Shown: positions 17,217-25,173 of the stretch, piece by piece
Layout: each line of letters starts with the position of its first letter
Numbering within the stretch: position 1 is the stretch's first letter
From: Catenulispora yoronensis
GTDB lineage: Bacteria; Actinomycetota; Actinomycetes; Streptomycetales; Catenulisporaceae
DNA: 64,000 bases
Assembly (NCBI RefSeq): GCF_039531695.1
Contig: NZ_BAAAQN010000006.1
Span: 124,001-188,000 of the forward strand
Reading direction: 5' to 3'
Program-made: the position numbers and the translations under genes
The notes under the pieces: model-generated
What the model saw: only the letters and a program-made list of their open reading frames with translations
What the model was told of the DNA's origin: nothing
The model's database searches: none

Positions 17217-17740
17217 CGACGATGAGACTGCGCCGCTGGAGCGGCCCCGGGGCCGTCGAGGACGGCAGCGCGACCCTCGAGGCGGTGATCATCGCCCCGA
17301 TCATCATCGTGCTCGTCACGTTCGCGGTGGTGCTCGGGCGCGTCGCGAACTTCCATGAGTCGGTGGAGCAGGCGGCGCAGGCGGCGGCCCGCTCCGGCTC
17401 GATGAGCCGCGACGCGGCGCTCGCCGAGGCCAACGCGGACAAGACCTGGCACAACCTGGTCACCGACGGCACCGTCAGCGGGCTGCCGACCAACGGCCTG
17501 GAGTGCACCGACGCCGGGGGCGTGCCGGACTCGACGGCGTTCAAGACCGTCCCGGGCACGCCGCAGTCCGTCGCGGTCAACGACGCCTCCGGCTCGACCC
17601 GGACGATGTTCGCGTTCCGGGCCGTGTGCACCCTGGACACGAAATGGCTGCTCGGGATGTTCAGCACTCCGATCACGGTGCAGGTCACCGCGTACAGCCC
17701 GCTGGATCCCTACCGGTGCGACGGGACCGGGGGATGCTGA
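17213..17740 (+). CDS. Second TadE/TadF-like pseudopilin
   Basis: A 175-residue pseudopilin beginning at the ATGA overlap with the previous gene; an alternative ATG lies at 17222. The leader ends VEDG18 and the mature N-terminus would be SATLE, keeping Glu at +5, followed by AVIIAPIIIVLVTFAVVL. EQAAQAAARSGSMSRD is the usual post-membrane Ala-rich helix. Three cysteines in the C-terminal domain (including the penultimate residues GTGGC) could form extracytoplasmic disulfides. It overlaps the TadG-like gene by 7 bp. Confidence 0.82.
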   Translation: MTTMRLRRWSGPGAVEDGSATLEAVIIAPIIIVLVTFAVVLGRVANFHESVEQAAQAAARSGSMSRDAALAEANADKTWHNLVTDGTVSGLPTNGLECTDAGGVPDSTAFKTVPGTPQSVAVNDASGSTRTMFAFRAVCTLDTKWLLGMFSTPITVQVTAYSPLDPYRCDGTGGC

Positions 17741-18237
17741 GCCGCGCGGCCCGGGCGCTCCAAGTGCTCCGGGCACCCCGGGTGTTCCGGGCGCCGCGCG
17801 CCGAGGACGGCGCGATCAGCATCGTCGCGCTCATCCTGGGCGGCACGATGCTGGCCTTCATCGGCCTGGTCTGGGACGGCGGCCGCGGCATGGCCTCCCA
17901 GCAGACCGCCGACGACCTGGCGCTCGAGATCGGACGCACCGCCGCGCAGTGTGTCAACGTCGGCAACTACCTGATCAACGGCACGGCGGTACTGGCGAGC
18001 AGCGCCCAGGCGAAAGCCTGTGCCGCGCCGTATGTGAACCTGGTCAACGCGAACGAGAAGACCAACGGCTACACCGTCGATTTCGACATCGGGATCTCGC
18101 TTTCGCGGGACACCTTTTACGTCACCGTCGTGCTGAACCGGCCGGCCGACTTCCTGCGGGACTCGGTGTTTGGCGGCCAGTACCACGGGCACGCGACAGT
18201 CAAACTGACACAGGGCGTCACTGACGCAGGGGGCTGA
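17734..18237 (+). CDS. TadG-like pilus-associated protein
   Basis: A 167-residue single-pass protein starting at ATG 17734. After the basic leader the sequence is EDG26 AISIV, so the Glu at +5 found in its three upstream neighbours is replaced by Val31. The helix VALILGGTMLAFIGLVWDGG is followed by GMASQQTADDLALEIGRTAAQ, typical of TadE/TadG relatives. The rest is beta-rich and external. Loss of Glu+5 suggests it is not handled as a true pilin. Five bases separate it from the LysM/BTAD gene. Confidence 0.78.
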   Translation: MLSRAARALQVLRAPRVFRAPRAEDGAISIVALILGGTMLAFIGLVWDGGRGMASQQTADDLALEIGRTAAQCVNVGNYLINGTAVLASSAQAKACAAPYVNLVNANEKTNGYTVDFDIGISLSRDTFYVTVVLNRPADFLRDSVFGGQYHGHATVKLTQGVTDAGG

Positions 18238-18242
18238 GTCTC

Positions 18243-21200
18243 ATGAGCACTCGGGCAGCGCAGGGACAGCGACCGCCGACGACGCCGGCCGGCCCGCCGG
18301 GACCCCCCGGACGGCCGGTCGGGGCGGCGACGAGTCTGGCGTCGTTGATCCTGTTGATGGCATTGACATTCGGGACGCCCGCGGCTTTGTGGCTGTTCGG
18401 CCGGGATCTGCTGCCGGGCAGTGTCGTGAAGCCGTCGGTGATGTGGGCGGCGTTGCGCCGTCCCGATGACGGGCACCTTTTCCTCCAAGGCCTTTATCTG
18501 GCCGCCTGGATCGGCTGGTTCCTTTTCTTCCTGTCGGTCTTCCTGGAGATCGTCGCGCAGGTCCAGCACCGCGCCGCGGTGCGGCTGCCCGGGCTGGGCT
18601 GGCTCCAGCGGGGCGTGGGGACGATGGTCACCGCCGCGGTGGTGATCGTGGCCTCGCCGGTGGCGGCGATGGCGGACACTCCCGCGGACCTGCACGCGGG
18701 CGGCGGCGGGATCGCGGCCACCCAGGTGGTGGTGCACGGGAGCGGCGGGTACGGAGTCGCGCGCGGCGCGGCGGTGCAGGAGGCCGAGGTGGACAGTCCG
18801 ACGTACACGGTGCGGCCCGGCGACTCGCTGTGGCGCATCGCCCAGGAGCAGTTGGGCGACCCGAACCGGTTCGCCGACATCGCGAAGCTGAACGACGGCC
18901 GGATGATGCCCGGCGGGACCGTGTTCCGGTACTCGGAGTTCCTCCAGTCCGGATGGGTCCTGATCATGCCCGCCGACTCCGGCCACGCGGCGGCGGACGG
19001 GACGCCGCAGAACCCGCAGACCGGATCGGCGGACGAGAGCCGGTCGGCGTCGCGGTACACGGACACCATCGACGCCCCCGACACCGCCGCCGGCGCGATC
19101 GGCGCGGCCGGCGCCGACGCCGCCGGCGGGACCAAGACCGAGGCGCCCGCGCACACCGCGGCGCCCAGCGGCGCCAAGACCTACACCGTGCGGCAGGGCG
19201 ACAGCCTCAGCTCCATCGCGAAGAACGTGCTGGGCGATCCGCGCCGCTGGGACGAGCTGTTCGAGCTGAACCAGGGCCGTCCCCAGGCCGGCGGCCCGCC
19301 GATCTGGCGTGCCGACCTGATCTGGCCGGGCGACGTGCTGGTGCTGCCGGACGACGCGAACGTCGGCGGCCAGCAGGCGACCACGGCCCTGTCGCAGCCG
19401 CAGCTCCCGCCGCCCGCGCAGACCGCGCAGACGCCACAGACGGCACAGACCGCACCGCCCGGTTCGGTCCAGCAGCCGCCGCTGATCCACGTCGACCCGC
19501 CGGCCGGGCCGGCGCCGGGCAGTCCGAGCCCTGATGCCTCCCGGACCGGCGACCGGACGACCGGCCAGACCCAGAACGGCGCCCCGGGCACGTCCCAGAA
19601 TGCCCCGCAGGCCGCGCCGACCGGGCACGACCAGCCGGCCGACCCCGCCGCCCCGGAGACCCTCACGTTCGGCGACGTCGAGTCCCAGCCCGGCAAGACC
19701 ATGGCCGGCATCGGCGGCCTGCTGGCCGCCGGCCTGCTCAGCACCCTGGCCGCCAAGCGGCTGCGCCGGCTGATGCAGCGCCGTCCCGGCGAGCGGATCG
19801 CGGTCCGGCAGCCGGACAAGTGGGAGCTGGAGCTGAGCACCATCGAGAACCCGACCGGCCGGGTCTTCATCGACGCCGCCCTGAAGACCCTGAGCGCCAA
19901 GCTGGCCGAGGTGGACCGGATCCTGCCGGACATCACCGCGACCGTGCTGAAGCCGCACGGCCTGGAGATCCACCTGGCCCGCACCGAGCCGCCGGTCTCC
20001 CCCTTCTACGCCGACGCGCAGCGCCCCGGCGTTTGGGTGTGCCCGCTCGGCGCGCCTCTGGCCGGGAGCGCCGCGACCGCCCAGCCCCCGTATCCGGCGC
20101 TGGTGTCGCTCGGTTTCGACGAGGGCGACGACGCGGTCCTGGTCGACCTGGAGGCCACGCACGGCATCTCGCTGCTGGCCCCGGCCGAGGAGTCGGTCGG
20201 GATGCTGCGCGCGATGGCCGTGGAACTGGCCACCGGCACCTGGGCCGACCGGATCGAGGTGACGATGGTCGGCTTCGGCGCCGAACTCCCGGCGCTGTTC
20301 GACCCCGGCTGCCTGAGCCACACCGAGAGCCTGCCGCGCGCGGTGGAGTCGATGGCCCGCTGGTCGGCCACCGTGGACGCGGTCCTGGACCGGCACGACG
20401 TCTCGCTGCGCGAGGCCCGGACCTACCCGGACCCGGAGCTGACGCCGGTCACCAGGACCCACATCCTGCTCTCCGCGGCGCCGCTGGACCCGCGCTCGGC
20501 CTACCAGCTGCGGCAGCTGCTCTCCGGCCGCCAGCGCACCTCGATGGCGGTGGTCGCGGTGGTCACCGAGCCCGACCACCTGCTGTCCCAGTGGGCGGTC
20601 ACCGGCCCGCTGTTCCAGACCCCGCCGTCGCAGGCCGGCGGCACCGGGATCAAGGTCCGGATGCAGGCGCTGCGGGACGCGCAGTACGCGGCCATCGTGC
20701 GCGACCTGTCCGGCGCCGGCCTGGACGACGAGTGGGCCTCGGCGCAGCAGGACGGCGTCTTCGACCCCGACGCCGCCCGGGCCGGGGCCCCCACCGGACG
20801 GACCGCCGCGCGCGCCCAGGCGACGCGTCCGCAGCTGCCCCCGAGCCCGGTGCGCCAGGCGCTGCCGCACCGGGTCCCGGCCTCGATCGAGGCCGGGTCC
20901 GGCATCGTCATCGGCGCGGAGAACGGCGCCGGGGCGGCGAACGGCGACAGCGCCGGGACTGCCGGGACCGCGGCGGCCGGCGCCGCCGCGTCGGCCGACC
21001 CGCCCCGCGCCAAGCCCCTGGCCACGCCGGAACCCAAGCACGCCAACCGGTTCCAGGTCCCGGTCGAGGACCTGTTCCGGATCGACGCGCTGCCGCCGGC
21101 CGTCGGGGCGGCGGCCCACCTGCTGGGGCCGCTGCCCAAGCCGGGCACCGCCAAGCACGCCCGGCACGCCCTGAACCCGGCGAACCTGCCGCAGTTCGAC

Positions 21201-22277
21201 CTGGTGGTGGCGCCGTGGCACGGCCGGACCGGCACCGACGGCGTCACCGGCGTGCCGAACGCCGCGCAGGCCAAGCCGCCGCAGCCGGTGGTGCTCGGGC
21301 TGACCACGCTGGCCGCGCCGGGGATCCTCGGGGAGGCGCCGCCGAATCCCGAGGACCGGCTGGCCGGCCTGGGGCTGGAGCCGGTCGCGGCCGGCGCCTC
21401 GGCGGCCGGGACCGGCACTGGTACCGGCACTGGTACCGGTACCGGCACCGGCACCCTGGAGAAGGCCGTCGACCTGGCCGACAAGCCCCGCAAGCCGGGA
21501 CAGTGGCAGAACGCTTATTGGAACCAGCGCAAGGCCGCCGAGGCCGAGAAGCACAGCTTCGACCCGGCGACGATGGCCCGCTCGATCAACGTCCTCGGCC
21601 CGATCGAGCTGTCCGGGACGGCGGCCACCGAGGGCAGCCGGGCCGCGGACCTGGCCGAGGTGGCGGCGTTCATCATGCTGCACCCGGGCTGTTCGGCGGC
21701 GCAGATCGCGGCCGAGCTGTGGCCGGGCCGCAAGGGCGCGGTGACGATCCGGGACGCGCAGGTGGCGCGGCTGCGGGAGTGGCTCGGCACCGACGCCTAC
21801 GGCGAGCAGCACCTGCGGATCTCGCCGCACGGCTACGCGATGGGCCCGTCGGTAACCTGCGACTGGCTGGACTTCGTGTGGCGGGTGCAGAGCGGCGAGC
21901 TGGTCAGCGCCATCGGCCTGGTGCGCGGCCGGCCCTTCGAGGACGCGCCGCTGCGCCGCTACGGCTGGGCCGAGGCGCTGCGCCACGAGATGACCGCGCT
22001 GATCATCGACACCGCGCACTACGTCGCCGAGGCCTGCCTGAGCGAGCAGAACCCGCGCGGTGCGCAGAGCGCGGCGTACCGGGGGCTCCAGGCCGCCCCG
22101 GAATCCGAGCTCCTGTACCGGGATCTGCTGACGGCGCTGGCCGCGCTGGGCGACCTGTCCAGCGCCCGGCAGCACGCCGACACCCTGATCGCCTACGCCG
22201 ACCGGGAAGGCATCGACTTGCAGTCCGAGACCACCGCCCTGCTCCGCGACGTGATCCAGGCGGTGCCGGGTGCCTGA
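18243..22277 (+). CDS. Giant membrane protein with two LysM domains and a C-terminal SARP-like wHTH/BTAD module
   Basis: A 1344-residue multidomain protein inside the Tad operon. Residues of about 34-140 hold three hydrophobic segments. Two LysM modules follow: YTVRPGDSLWRIA (about 187-240) and YTVRQGDSLSSIA (about 313-372). A Pro/Gln/Ala-rich linker, another hydrophobic stretch (AGIGGLLAAGLLSTLAAK, about 485-502) and a long cytoplasmic-type region come next. The last 230 residues resemble a SARP: a winged-helix part (SINVLGPIELSG, then ELWPGRKG) and a bacterial transcriptional activator (BTAD) helical repeat ending the protein. A Thr-Gly run lies near 1057-1070. Membrane topology with wall-binding LysM and a regulator-like tail suggests envelope sensing or scaffolding for the pilus. 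It overlaps the peptidase gene by 8 bp. Confidence 0.82.
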   Translation: MSTRAAQGQRPPTTPAGPPGPPGRPVGAATSLASLILLMALTFGTPAALWLFGRDLLPGSVVKPSVMWAALRRPDDGHLFLQGLYLAAWIGWFLFFLSVFLEIVAQVQHRAAVRLPGLGWLQRGVGTMVTAAVVIVASPVAAMADTPADLHAGGGGIAATQVVVHGSGGYGVARGAAVQEAEVDSPTYTVRPGDSLWRIAQEQLGDPNRFADIAKLNDGRMMPGGTVFRYSEFLQSGWVLIMPADSGHAAADGTPQNPQTGSADESRSASRYTDTIDAPDTAAGAIGAAGADAAGGTKTEAPAHTAAPSGAKTYTVRQGDSLSSIAKNVLGDPRRWDELFELNQGRPQAGGPPIWRADLIWPGDVLVLPDDANVGGQQATTALSQPQLPPPAQTAQTPQTAQTAPPGSVQQPPLIHVDPPAGPAPGSPSPDASRTGDRTTGQTQNGAPGTSQNAPQAAPTGHDQPADPAAPETLTFGDVESQPGKTMAGIGGLLAAGLLSTLAAKRLRRLMQRRPGERIAVRQPDKWELELSTIENPTGRVFIDAALKTLSAKLAEVDRILPDITATVLKPHGLEIHLARTEPPVSPFYADAQRPGVWVCPLGAPLAGSAATAQPPYPALVSLGFDEGDDAVLVDLEATHGISLLAPAEESVGMLRAMAVELATGTWADRIEVTMVGFGAELPALFDPGCLSHTESLPRAVESMARWSATVDAVLDRHDVSLREARTYPDPELTPVTRTHILLSAAPLDPRSAYQLRQLLSGRQRTSMAVVAVVTEPDHLLSQWAVTGPLFQTPPSQAGGTGIKVRMQALRDAQYAAIVRDLSGAGLDDEWASAQQDGVFDPDAARAGAPTGRTAARAQATRPQLPPSPVRQALPHRVPASIEAGSGIVIGAENGAGAANGDSAGTAGTAAAGAAASADPPRAKPLATPEPKHANRFQVPVEDLFRIDALPPAVGAAAHLLGPLPKPGTAKHARHALNPANLPQFDLVVAPWHGRTGTDGVTGVPNAAQAKPPQPVVLGLTTLAAPGILGEAPPNPEDRLAGLGLEPVAAGASAAGTGTGTGTGTGTGTGTLEKAVDLADKPRKPGQWQNAYWNQRKAAEAEKHSFDPATMARSINVLGPIELSGTAATEGSRAADLAEVAAFIMLHPGCSAAQIAAELWPGRKGAVTIRDAQVARLREWLGTDAYGEQHLRISPHGYAMGPSVTCDWLDFVWRVQSGELVSAIGLVRGRPFEDAPLRRYGWAEALRHEMTALIIDTAHYVAEACLSEQNPRGAQSAAYRGLQAAPESELLYRDLLTALAALGDLSSARQHADTLIAYADREGIDLQSETTALLRDVIQAVPGA
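21409..21454 (+). repeat. Gly-Thr microsatellite-like run inside the LysM/BTAD gene
   Basis: Alternating GGCACTGGTACC-type units encode a Gly-Thr repeat of about 14 residues. It lies in a linker just upstream of the SARP-like module, and the 6-bp period makes in-frame length change easy. Confidence 0.6.
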
Positions 22278-23040
22278 GATCCGGGAGAACGTCGTCGAGC
22301 TGCTCGACGAGGACGGCGACGGCCATGGCGACGGCGACGACGCGCTGAAGAACCCCGCGACCGGTCGTACGGAAGCGGCGGCGCGGGCCGGGACAGAGAT
22401 AGAGACAGAGGCAGAGGACACGATCGGGAAGGCCGAACCCGGATCCGAAACCGGATCCGGGCCCGAGTCCGGCACCGAACCCGAGCCCGAGCCCGAACCG
22501 GTCCCCTGGCGCCCGATCGTCGCCCGCCGGCTGGTCCCGATCCTCGTCGCGACGCTGCTGCTGGAGGCGGGCATCCTGCTGCGCCTGGGCCCGCACCTGT
22601 CCACGCTGCCGCTGATGGCGTTCGCCGCCCCGGCGGTCGCGCTGGCCGTCGTCGACTTCGCGATCCTGCGCCTGCCGAACGCCCTGACCGAGCCGATGCT
22701 GCTCGCCGTGGTCGCGTTGCTGGTGCTGGAGGCGCTGGCCGACCACCATCCGCACCGCCTGGTCACCGAGCTTGAGGGCGGCCTGGTGATCGCCCTCTTC
22801 TACCTGGTGCTCTACGCCGTCACTCGCGGCGGCATGGGCCTGGGCGACGTCAAGCTCGGCGCCACGGCGGGTATGGTCATGGCGGCCAAGGACTGGACCC
22901 AGGTCTACGACGGCACGCTGCTGTCCTACTTCACCCTGCTGGTCATCACGGTGGTGATGCTGACGCGGGGCCGCAAGCGCTTCCCCTACGGCCCCGGGCT
23001 CCTGATCGGCACGATCGCCGTCATGCTGATCGCGCCGTAG
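22270..23040 (+). CDS. A24-family prepilin peptidase (TadV/CpaA-like)
   Basis: A membrane aspartic protease of 256 residues that cuts pilin leaders. An acidic, Glu/Pro-rich, probably disordered N-terminus of about 75 residues precedes the hydrophobic core. The two catalytic aspartates are visible: Asp129 in VDFAILRLPN and Asp193 in GMGLGDVKLG. It lacks the N-terminal methylase domain, as do CpaA/TadV enzymes. The GTG start overlaps the preceding stop by 8 bp. As the last gene of the Tad operon it is the likely processor of the three Glu+5 prepilins at 16524-17740. Confidence 0.9.
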   Translation: MPEIRENVVELLDEDGDGHGDGDDALKNPATGRTEAAARAGTEIETEAEDTIGKAEPGSETGSGPESGTEPEPEPEPVPWRPIVARRLVPILVATLLLEAGILLRLGPHLSTLPLMAFAAPAVALAVVDFAILRLPNALTEPMLLAVVALLVLEALADHHPHRLVTELEGGLVIALFYLVLYAVTRGGMGLGDVKLGATAGMVMAAKDWTQVYDGTLLSYFTLLVITVVMLTRGRKRFPYGPGLLIGTIAVMLIAP

Positions 23041-23078
23041 GACCGCCGCAGGGCCGCAAGGAGGGCGCGGCGGCGGTC
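23041..23078. terminator. Hairpin between the Tad operon and the convergent cyclase gene
   Basis: GACCGCCGC at 23041-23049 pairs with GCGGCGGTC at 23070-23078 (9 bp, 20-nt loop). It starts right after the peptidase stop codon and reaches the stop of the opposing gene, so it could terminate both transcripts. There is no T-run. Confidence 0.5.
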
Positions 23079-24012
23079 ACTTCACGGCGACCGGGTTCAC
23101 CGGCGCCCCGGCGGCGTGGGTGAAGGGCTCGGGCGAGGCGGAGAGGAAGAACTCGTACACGCCGTCCTGCGCGCAGTCCTCCGCCAGCGCCTCCAGGTCC
23201 CAGTTCTGGCCTTGCAGCATCCCCATCTCCACCAGATGCAGCAGGTGGACCGGCAGCTGCGCGTCGTCCCGCTCCGGCGGGTACACCTCGAACGCGAGGT
23301 TGTCGGTGGCGACCGCGGCGACGTCGTGCGCGTGGAACCACGGCACGGTCCGCATCGAGGGGCCCGAGGTCGGGAAGCAGTACCCGCTCTTGTCCCCGGC
23401 CTTGAGCAGCGCCATCGCACCGGTCCGCACCAGGACGACGTCCCCGGGCCGGATCCGCACCCGCGCCAGCTCGGCCGCCGCGTCGAGGTCGTCGGGCGTC
23501 AAAGCATGTCCCTGTGACGCCTCGCCCAGCCGCTCCACCCCGAGCGCGCGCGGCACGTCCAGCAGCACGCCGCGCCCGACGATCGGGCCGGCCTTGTCGA
23601 TCCCGCAGTGCGCGGCGCCGGCGTCGGTGATGCCGCCGGGATCGAAGCCGTTGTAGAGCCGTCCCTCGTACGAGGCGTGGGCCAGTGCGTCCCAGTGGGT
23701 GCCGGCCTGCAAGCCCATCTCGACCCGGTCGTCCGAGGTCCGGAACGGGTGCTCCGCCCCCATCACCTGGGCGTTGACCATGATCATGGCGCGCTTCGGG
23801 TTGTCCCGGCCGGGGATCAGGCCGATCTGCGGGCCGTCCTCGTCCAGCGGCAGCCCGAGCGCGAACCGCTTCCCGGTCCGGACCAGGCCGGCCGCCCGGA
23901 CCACGGCCTCCGGCGTGATCAGGTTCAGCGTGCCGCGCTCGTCGGCGGCGCCCCAGCGCCCCCAGTTGTTGACGCGCGCGGCCAGTTCGGTGAACTGCTC
24001 AGGCATCGGCAC
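23077..24012 (-). CDS. Cyclase-family metal-dependent hydrolase (kynurenine formamidase fold)
   Basis: A 311-residue member of the cyclase/KynB-like family, metal-dependent hydrolases acting on amides, esters or ring carbonyls. The family motif HxGTHxDxxxH appears as QAGTHWDALAH (102-112): His106, Asp108 and His112 remain but the first His is Gln, a variant I recall from actinobacterial members of this family. AAHCGIDKAGPIVGRGVLLD and RPGDVVLVRTG are further typical stretches. The start is ATG 24012, with a second ATG two codons on. It is divergent from the SDR/ADH operon with an operator before each gene, so it probably opens a ring or hydrolyses an ester in the same pathway. Confidence 0.85.
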   Translation of the reverse strand: MPMPEQFTELAARVNNWGRWGAADERGTLNLITPEAVVRAAGLVRTGKRFALGLPLDEDGPQIGLIPGRDNPKRAMIMVNAQVMGAEHPFRTSDDRVEMGLQAGTHWDALAHASYEGRLYNGFDPGGITDAGAAHCGIDKAGPIVGRGVLLDVPRALGVERLGEASQGHALTPDDLDAAAELARVRIRPGDVVLVRTGAMALLKAGDKSGYCFPTSGPSMRTVPWFHAHDVAAVATDNLAFEVYPPERDDAQLPVHLLHLVEMGMLQGQNWDLEALAEDCAQDGVYEFFLSASPEPFTHAAGAPVNPVAVK

Positions 24013-24049
24013 GGCGGTCCTCCTCGGGCGTCGGCCCCGGTCGGGTGAG

Positions 24050-24068
24050 ATCTGACACAGCGTCAGTT
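24050..24068. promoter_or_regulatory. TetR-type operator copy, in front of the cyclase gene
   Basis: ATCTGACACAGCGTCAGTT matches the consensus at 13 of 14 arm positions. It lies 37 bp upstream of the cyclase start at 24012; a TAACTG sequence over its right arm could be that gene's -10. Confidence 0.8.
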
Positions 24069-24093
24069 AGTGCTGTCCACTCGCGCGAACCTT

Positions 24094-24112
24094 AGCTAAC
24101 ATGCCGTCAGAT
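24094..24112. promoter_or_regulatory. Weaker TetR-type operator copy, in front of the SDR/ADH operon
   Basis: AGCTAACATGCCGTCAGAT has a perfect right arm and a 5-of-7 left arm. It lies 32 bp before the SDR start and overlaps a possible -10 (TAACAT). Its spacer ATGCC is shared with the site on the tetR start codon. Confidence 0.55.
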
Positions 24113-24144
24113 TCGTAGGCTTCGGACCCGAGGAGCGAGCGGAA

Positions 24145-25173
24145 GTGGCCGACTACCTGGCAGGCAAAGTGATCGCGGTGACCGGGGCGGGGCGGGGCAT
24201 CGGGCGCGCGGTGGCGATCGGCTGCGCCGCCGAGGGCGCGTCCGTGGTCGTCAACGACTACGGCGTCTCGATCGACGGCCGCGAGCCGGGCAGCGCGGTC
24301 GCCGAGAGCGTGGCGCAGGAGATCCGGGACGCCGGCGGGCACGCGGTGCCGTGCGCGGACTCGGTCACGACGATGGCCGGCGGGGCGCGGATCGTGCAGA
24401 CCGCCGTCGACGCCTTCGGCCGCCTGGACGGCGTGGTCTGCGTGGCCGGGATCCTGCGCGAGCGGATGCTGTTCAACATGGCCGAGGACGAGTGGGACCC
24501 GGTCATCGAGACCCATCTGAAGGGCACCTTCACGGTCTTCCGCGCCGCCAGCGCCGTGATGCGCAAGGCCGGCGGCGGCGCGCTGGTCGGCTTCACCTCC
24601 GGCAACCACGCGGGCAGCGTGTCGCAGGCCAACTACAGCGCGGCCAAGGGCGGCATCGTGAGCCTGGTCCGCAGCGCCGCGCTCGGCCTGGGCAGGTACG
24701 GGATCACCGCCAACGCGGTGGCCCCGGTGGCCCGGACCCGGATGAGCGCGAACGTGCCGTTCGACATGGCCGAGATGGGCGAGCCGGAGGACGTGGCGCC
24801 GCTGGTCGCCTACCTGCTGTCGGACGCCGCCCGCGCCGTCACCGGCCAGATCTACACGGTGGCCGGCCGCCGGATCGCGGTCTGGAACCAGCCGCGGGAG
24901 CTGCGGTCGATGTACGGCGAGGAGCCGTGGACCGCGGAGTCGATCGCGAAGCGGCTGCCGGAGGCGGTGGGCGTGGAGACGATGCCGATGATCGCGAAGA
25001 TGGCCGCGTACGCGAAGGCCACCGAGGACCGCAAGGCCGCCGAGGAGCAAGGCGGCGCGGGCCAGGCCGGCGGGGAGCAGGGTGCCGCCGAGGAGCAGGC
25101 TGGCGCGGAGCAGGGCAGGGCAGCTCAGGACGGCGCGGGTCAGGCCGCCACGGAGCAGGGCGGCGCCCGATGA
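24145..25173 (+). CDS. SDR-family dehydrogenase (17beta-HSD4/MFE-2-like) with low-complexity tail
   Basis: NAD(P)-dependent oxidation of a hydroxyacyl-CoA or similar alcohol, 342 residues. The cofactor motif TGAGRGIG (about 14-21) and the catalytic region with Ser and YSAAK are present. KVIAVTGAGRGIGRAVAIG and the VVNDYG stretch recall the dehydrogenase unit of peroxisomal multifunctional enzyme type 2, suggesting 3-hydroxyacyl-CoA substrates. The last 45 or so residues are an Ala/Gly/Gln/Glu-rich tail absent from typical SDRs. The GTG start has GAGGAGCGAGCGGA upstream, and the stop overlaps the ADH start (ATGA). Two operators lie upstream. Confidence 0.88.
   Translation: MADYLAGKVIAVTGAGRGIGRAVAIGCAAEGASVVVNDYGVSIDGREPGSAVAESVAQEIRDAGGHAVPCADSVTTMAGGARIVQTAVDAFGRLDGVVCVAGILRERMLFNMAEDEWDPVIETHLKGTFTVFRAASAVMRKAGGGALVGFTSGNHAGSVSQANYSAAKGGIVSLVRSAALGLGRYGITANAVAPVARTRMSANVPFDMAEMGEPEDVAPLVAYLLSDAARAVTGQIYTVAGRRIAVWNQPRELRSMYGEEPWTAESIAKRLPEAVGVETMPMIAKMAAYAKATEDRKAAEEQGGAGQAGGEQGAAEEQAGAEQGRAAQDGAGQAATEQGGAR

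Noticed and set aside
18117..22766. A 1549-codon open frame on the minus strand opposite the LysM/BTAD gene
   Set aside because: It is Gly/Arg/Gln-rich with no recognisable domain, and the plus-strand frame has LysM, wHTH and BTAD modules plus operon overlaps. Long antisense frames are expected in DNA this GC-rich.
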